Of a DNA stretch of 6,222 bases, positions 6,051 through 6,222 are shown piece after piece; the first letter of the stretch is position 1; each line of letters opens with the position of its first letter. The stretch spans positions 1-6,222 of the forward strand of contig SXHT01000101.1 in the NCBI GenBank assembly GCA_005773095.1, written 5' to 3'. Both the position numbers and the translations under genes were made by a program. This DNA comes from Planctomycetaceae bacterium (GTDB taxonomy: Bacteria > Planctomycetota > Planctomycetia > Pirellulales > PALSA-1355). Below the pieces are notes generated by a model. The model had not been told where the DNA came from. It made no database searches and saw nothing but the letters and a program-made list of their open reading frames with translations.

Positions 6051-6077
6051 CTTCGTGCTCGTCGTGTCCTTCGTGGT
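6051..6077 (-). repeat. Right inverted repeat of the GxxExxY cassette
   Basis: On the minus strand it reads ACCACGAAGGAC (6077-6066), then ACGACGAGCACGAAG. It begins 4 nt after the TGA of the GxxExxY gene. The last 12 bp at the outer end are an exact inverted copy of the left repeat. Confidence 0.6.
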
Positions 6078-6222
6078 CGGATGATTGGCCACGACTTCAT
6101 TGTCGGCCATCGAGGTGGGCAACGAACGTGGCGAACAAGGCGCACCGGAGCGGGCGAGCCGGGGGTTTTCGAATCGTCAAGTCACTTGCGCCCGCCGCGT
6201 GAACTTGGTCGTTCGCTCCCGG
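6078..6222. other. Right-hand edge without a recognisable gene
   Basis: About 145 bp after the cassette. A plus-strand frame from ATG 6081 stays open to the window edge, but it is Arg/Gly-rich, has no ribosome binding site and resembles nothing I know. A weak bulged stem (GGCC..GAC at 6087-6095 with GTCGGCC at 6102-6108) has no T-run. Confidence 0.4.

Larger units (their letters stand above)
5650..6077. mobile_element. GxxExxY cassette bounded by inverted ACCACGAAGGAC repeats (putative)
   Basis: The left end reads ACCACGAAGGAC (5650-5661) and continues GCGAAGGGCCGAAG up to the start codon. The right end reads GTCCTTCGTGGT (6066-6077), its exact reverse complement. The similarity continues inward: the right end in reverse is ACCACGAAGGAC followed by ACGACGAGCACGAAG, matching the left with a few changes and one indel over about 27 nt. 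The repeats abut the gene on both sides: the left one ends at the ATG and the right one starts 4 nt after the stop. I recall CGAAGGAC-type tracts around GxxExxY genes in other genomes. There is no transposase in the element and no clear target duplication, so mobility (in trans) is inference. Confidence 0.5.

Noticed and set aside
5643..6088. GATTGG on both sides of the GxxExxY cassette as a target-site duplication
   Set aside because: The copies lie at unequal distances from the repeat ends (1 nt and 5 nt) and only 6 bp match, which chance can explain.
6081..6222. Plus-strand frame open to the right edge
   Set aside because: Only 47 codons, Arg/Gly-rich, no ribosome binding site and no recognisable similarity.

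Overview
The window reads as chromosomal DNA of a hopanoid-making bacterium, most likely a planctomycete. Three things point that way. GC is high, about 60% by eye. There is a squalene-hopene cyclase/HpnH pair. There is also a small secreted Tyr-Pro-Ala repeat protein with a TKVYYPGQPVRN-type tail, a style I associate with Planctomycetota. The taxon is inferred from protein style only, since the window has no rRNA or tRNA gene.

Layout: four genes lie on the minus strand, so transcription runs right to left. From upstream to downstream these are a small exported repeat protein (4763-5104), a polytopic GT-C type glycosyltransferase (2487-4640), squalene-hopene cyclase (231-2228), and the first 74 codons of hpnH, which runs off the left edge (1-224). 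The cyclase and hpnH are 6 nt apart, and the cyclase stop codon overlaps the hpnH ribosome binding site, so they form a translationally coupled hopanoid unit. The cyclase folds squalene into hopene, and HpnH then adds a 5'-deoxyadenosyl group to give adenosylhopane, the entry to C35 extended hopanoids. The glycosyltransferase is separated from the cyclase by about 250 nt that carry a large inverted repeat, so a shared pathway is not shown.

The right end (5177-6222) differs: mostly non-coding DNA around one plus-strand gene, a GxxExxY protein of the PD-(D/E)XK nuclease-like group. That gene is tightly framed by inverted ACCACGAAGGAC repeats and looks like a self-contained ~430-bp cassette. Two of its normally conserved residues are changed.

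The most interesting signals are in the repeats. They are the inverted-repeat-bounded GxxExxY cassette, an in-frame palindromic insertion of about 20 codons just after the catalytic DxDD motif of the cyclase, a REP-like inverted repeat that reaches into the 5' end of the cyclase frame, and a terminator-like hairpin in the leader of the small secreted protein.
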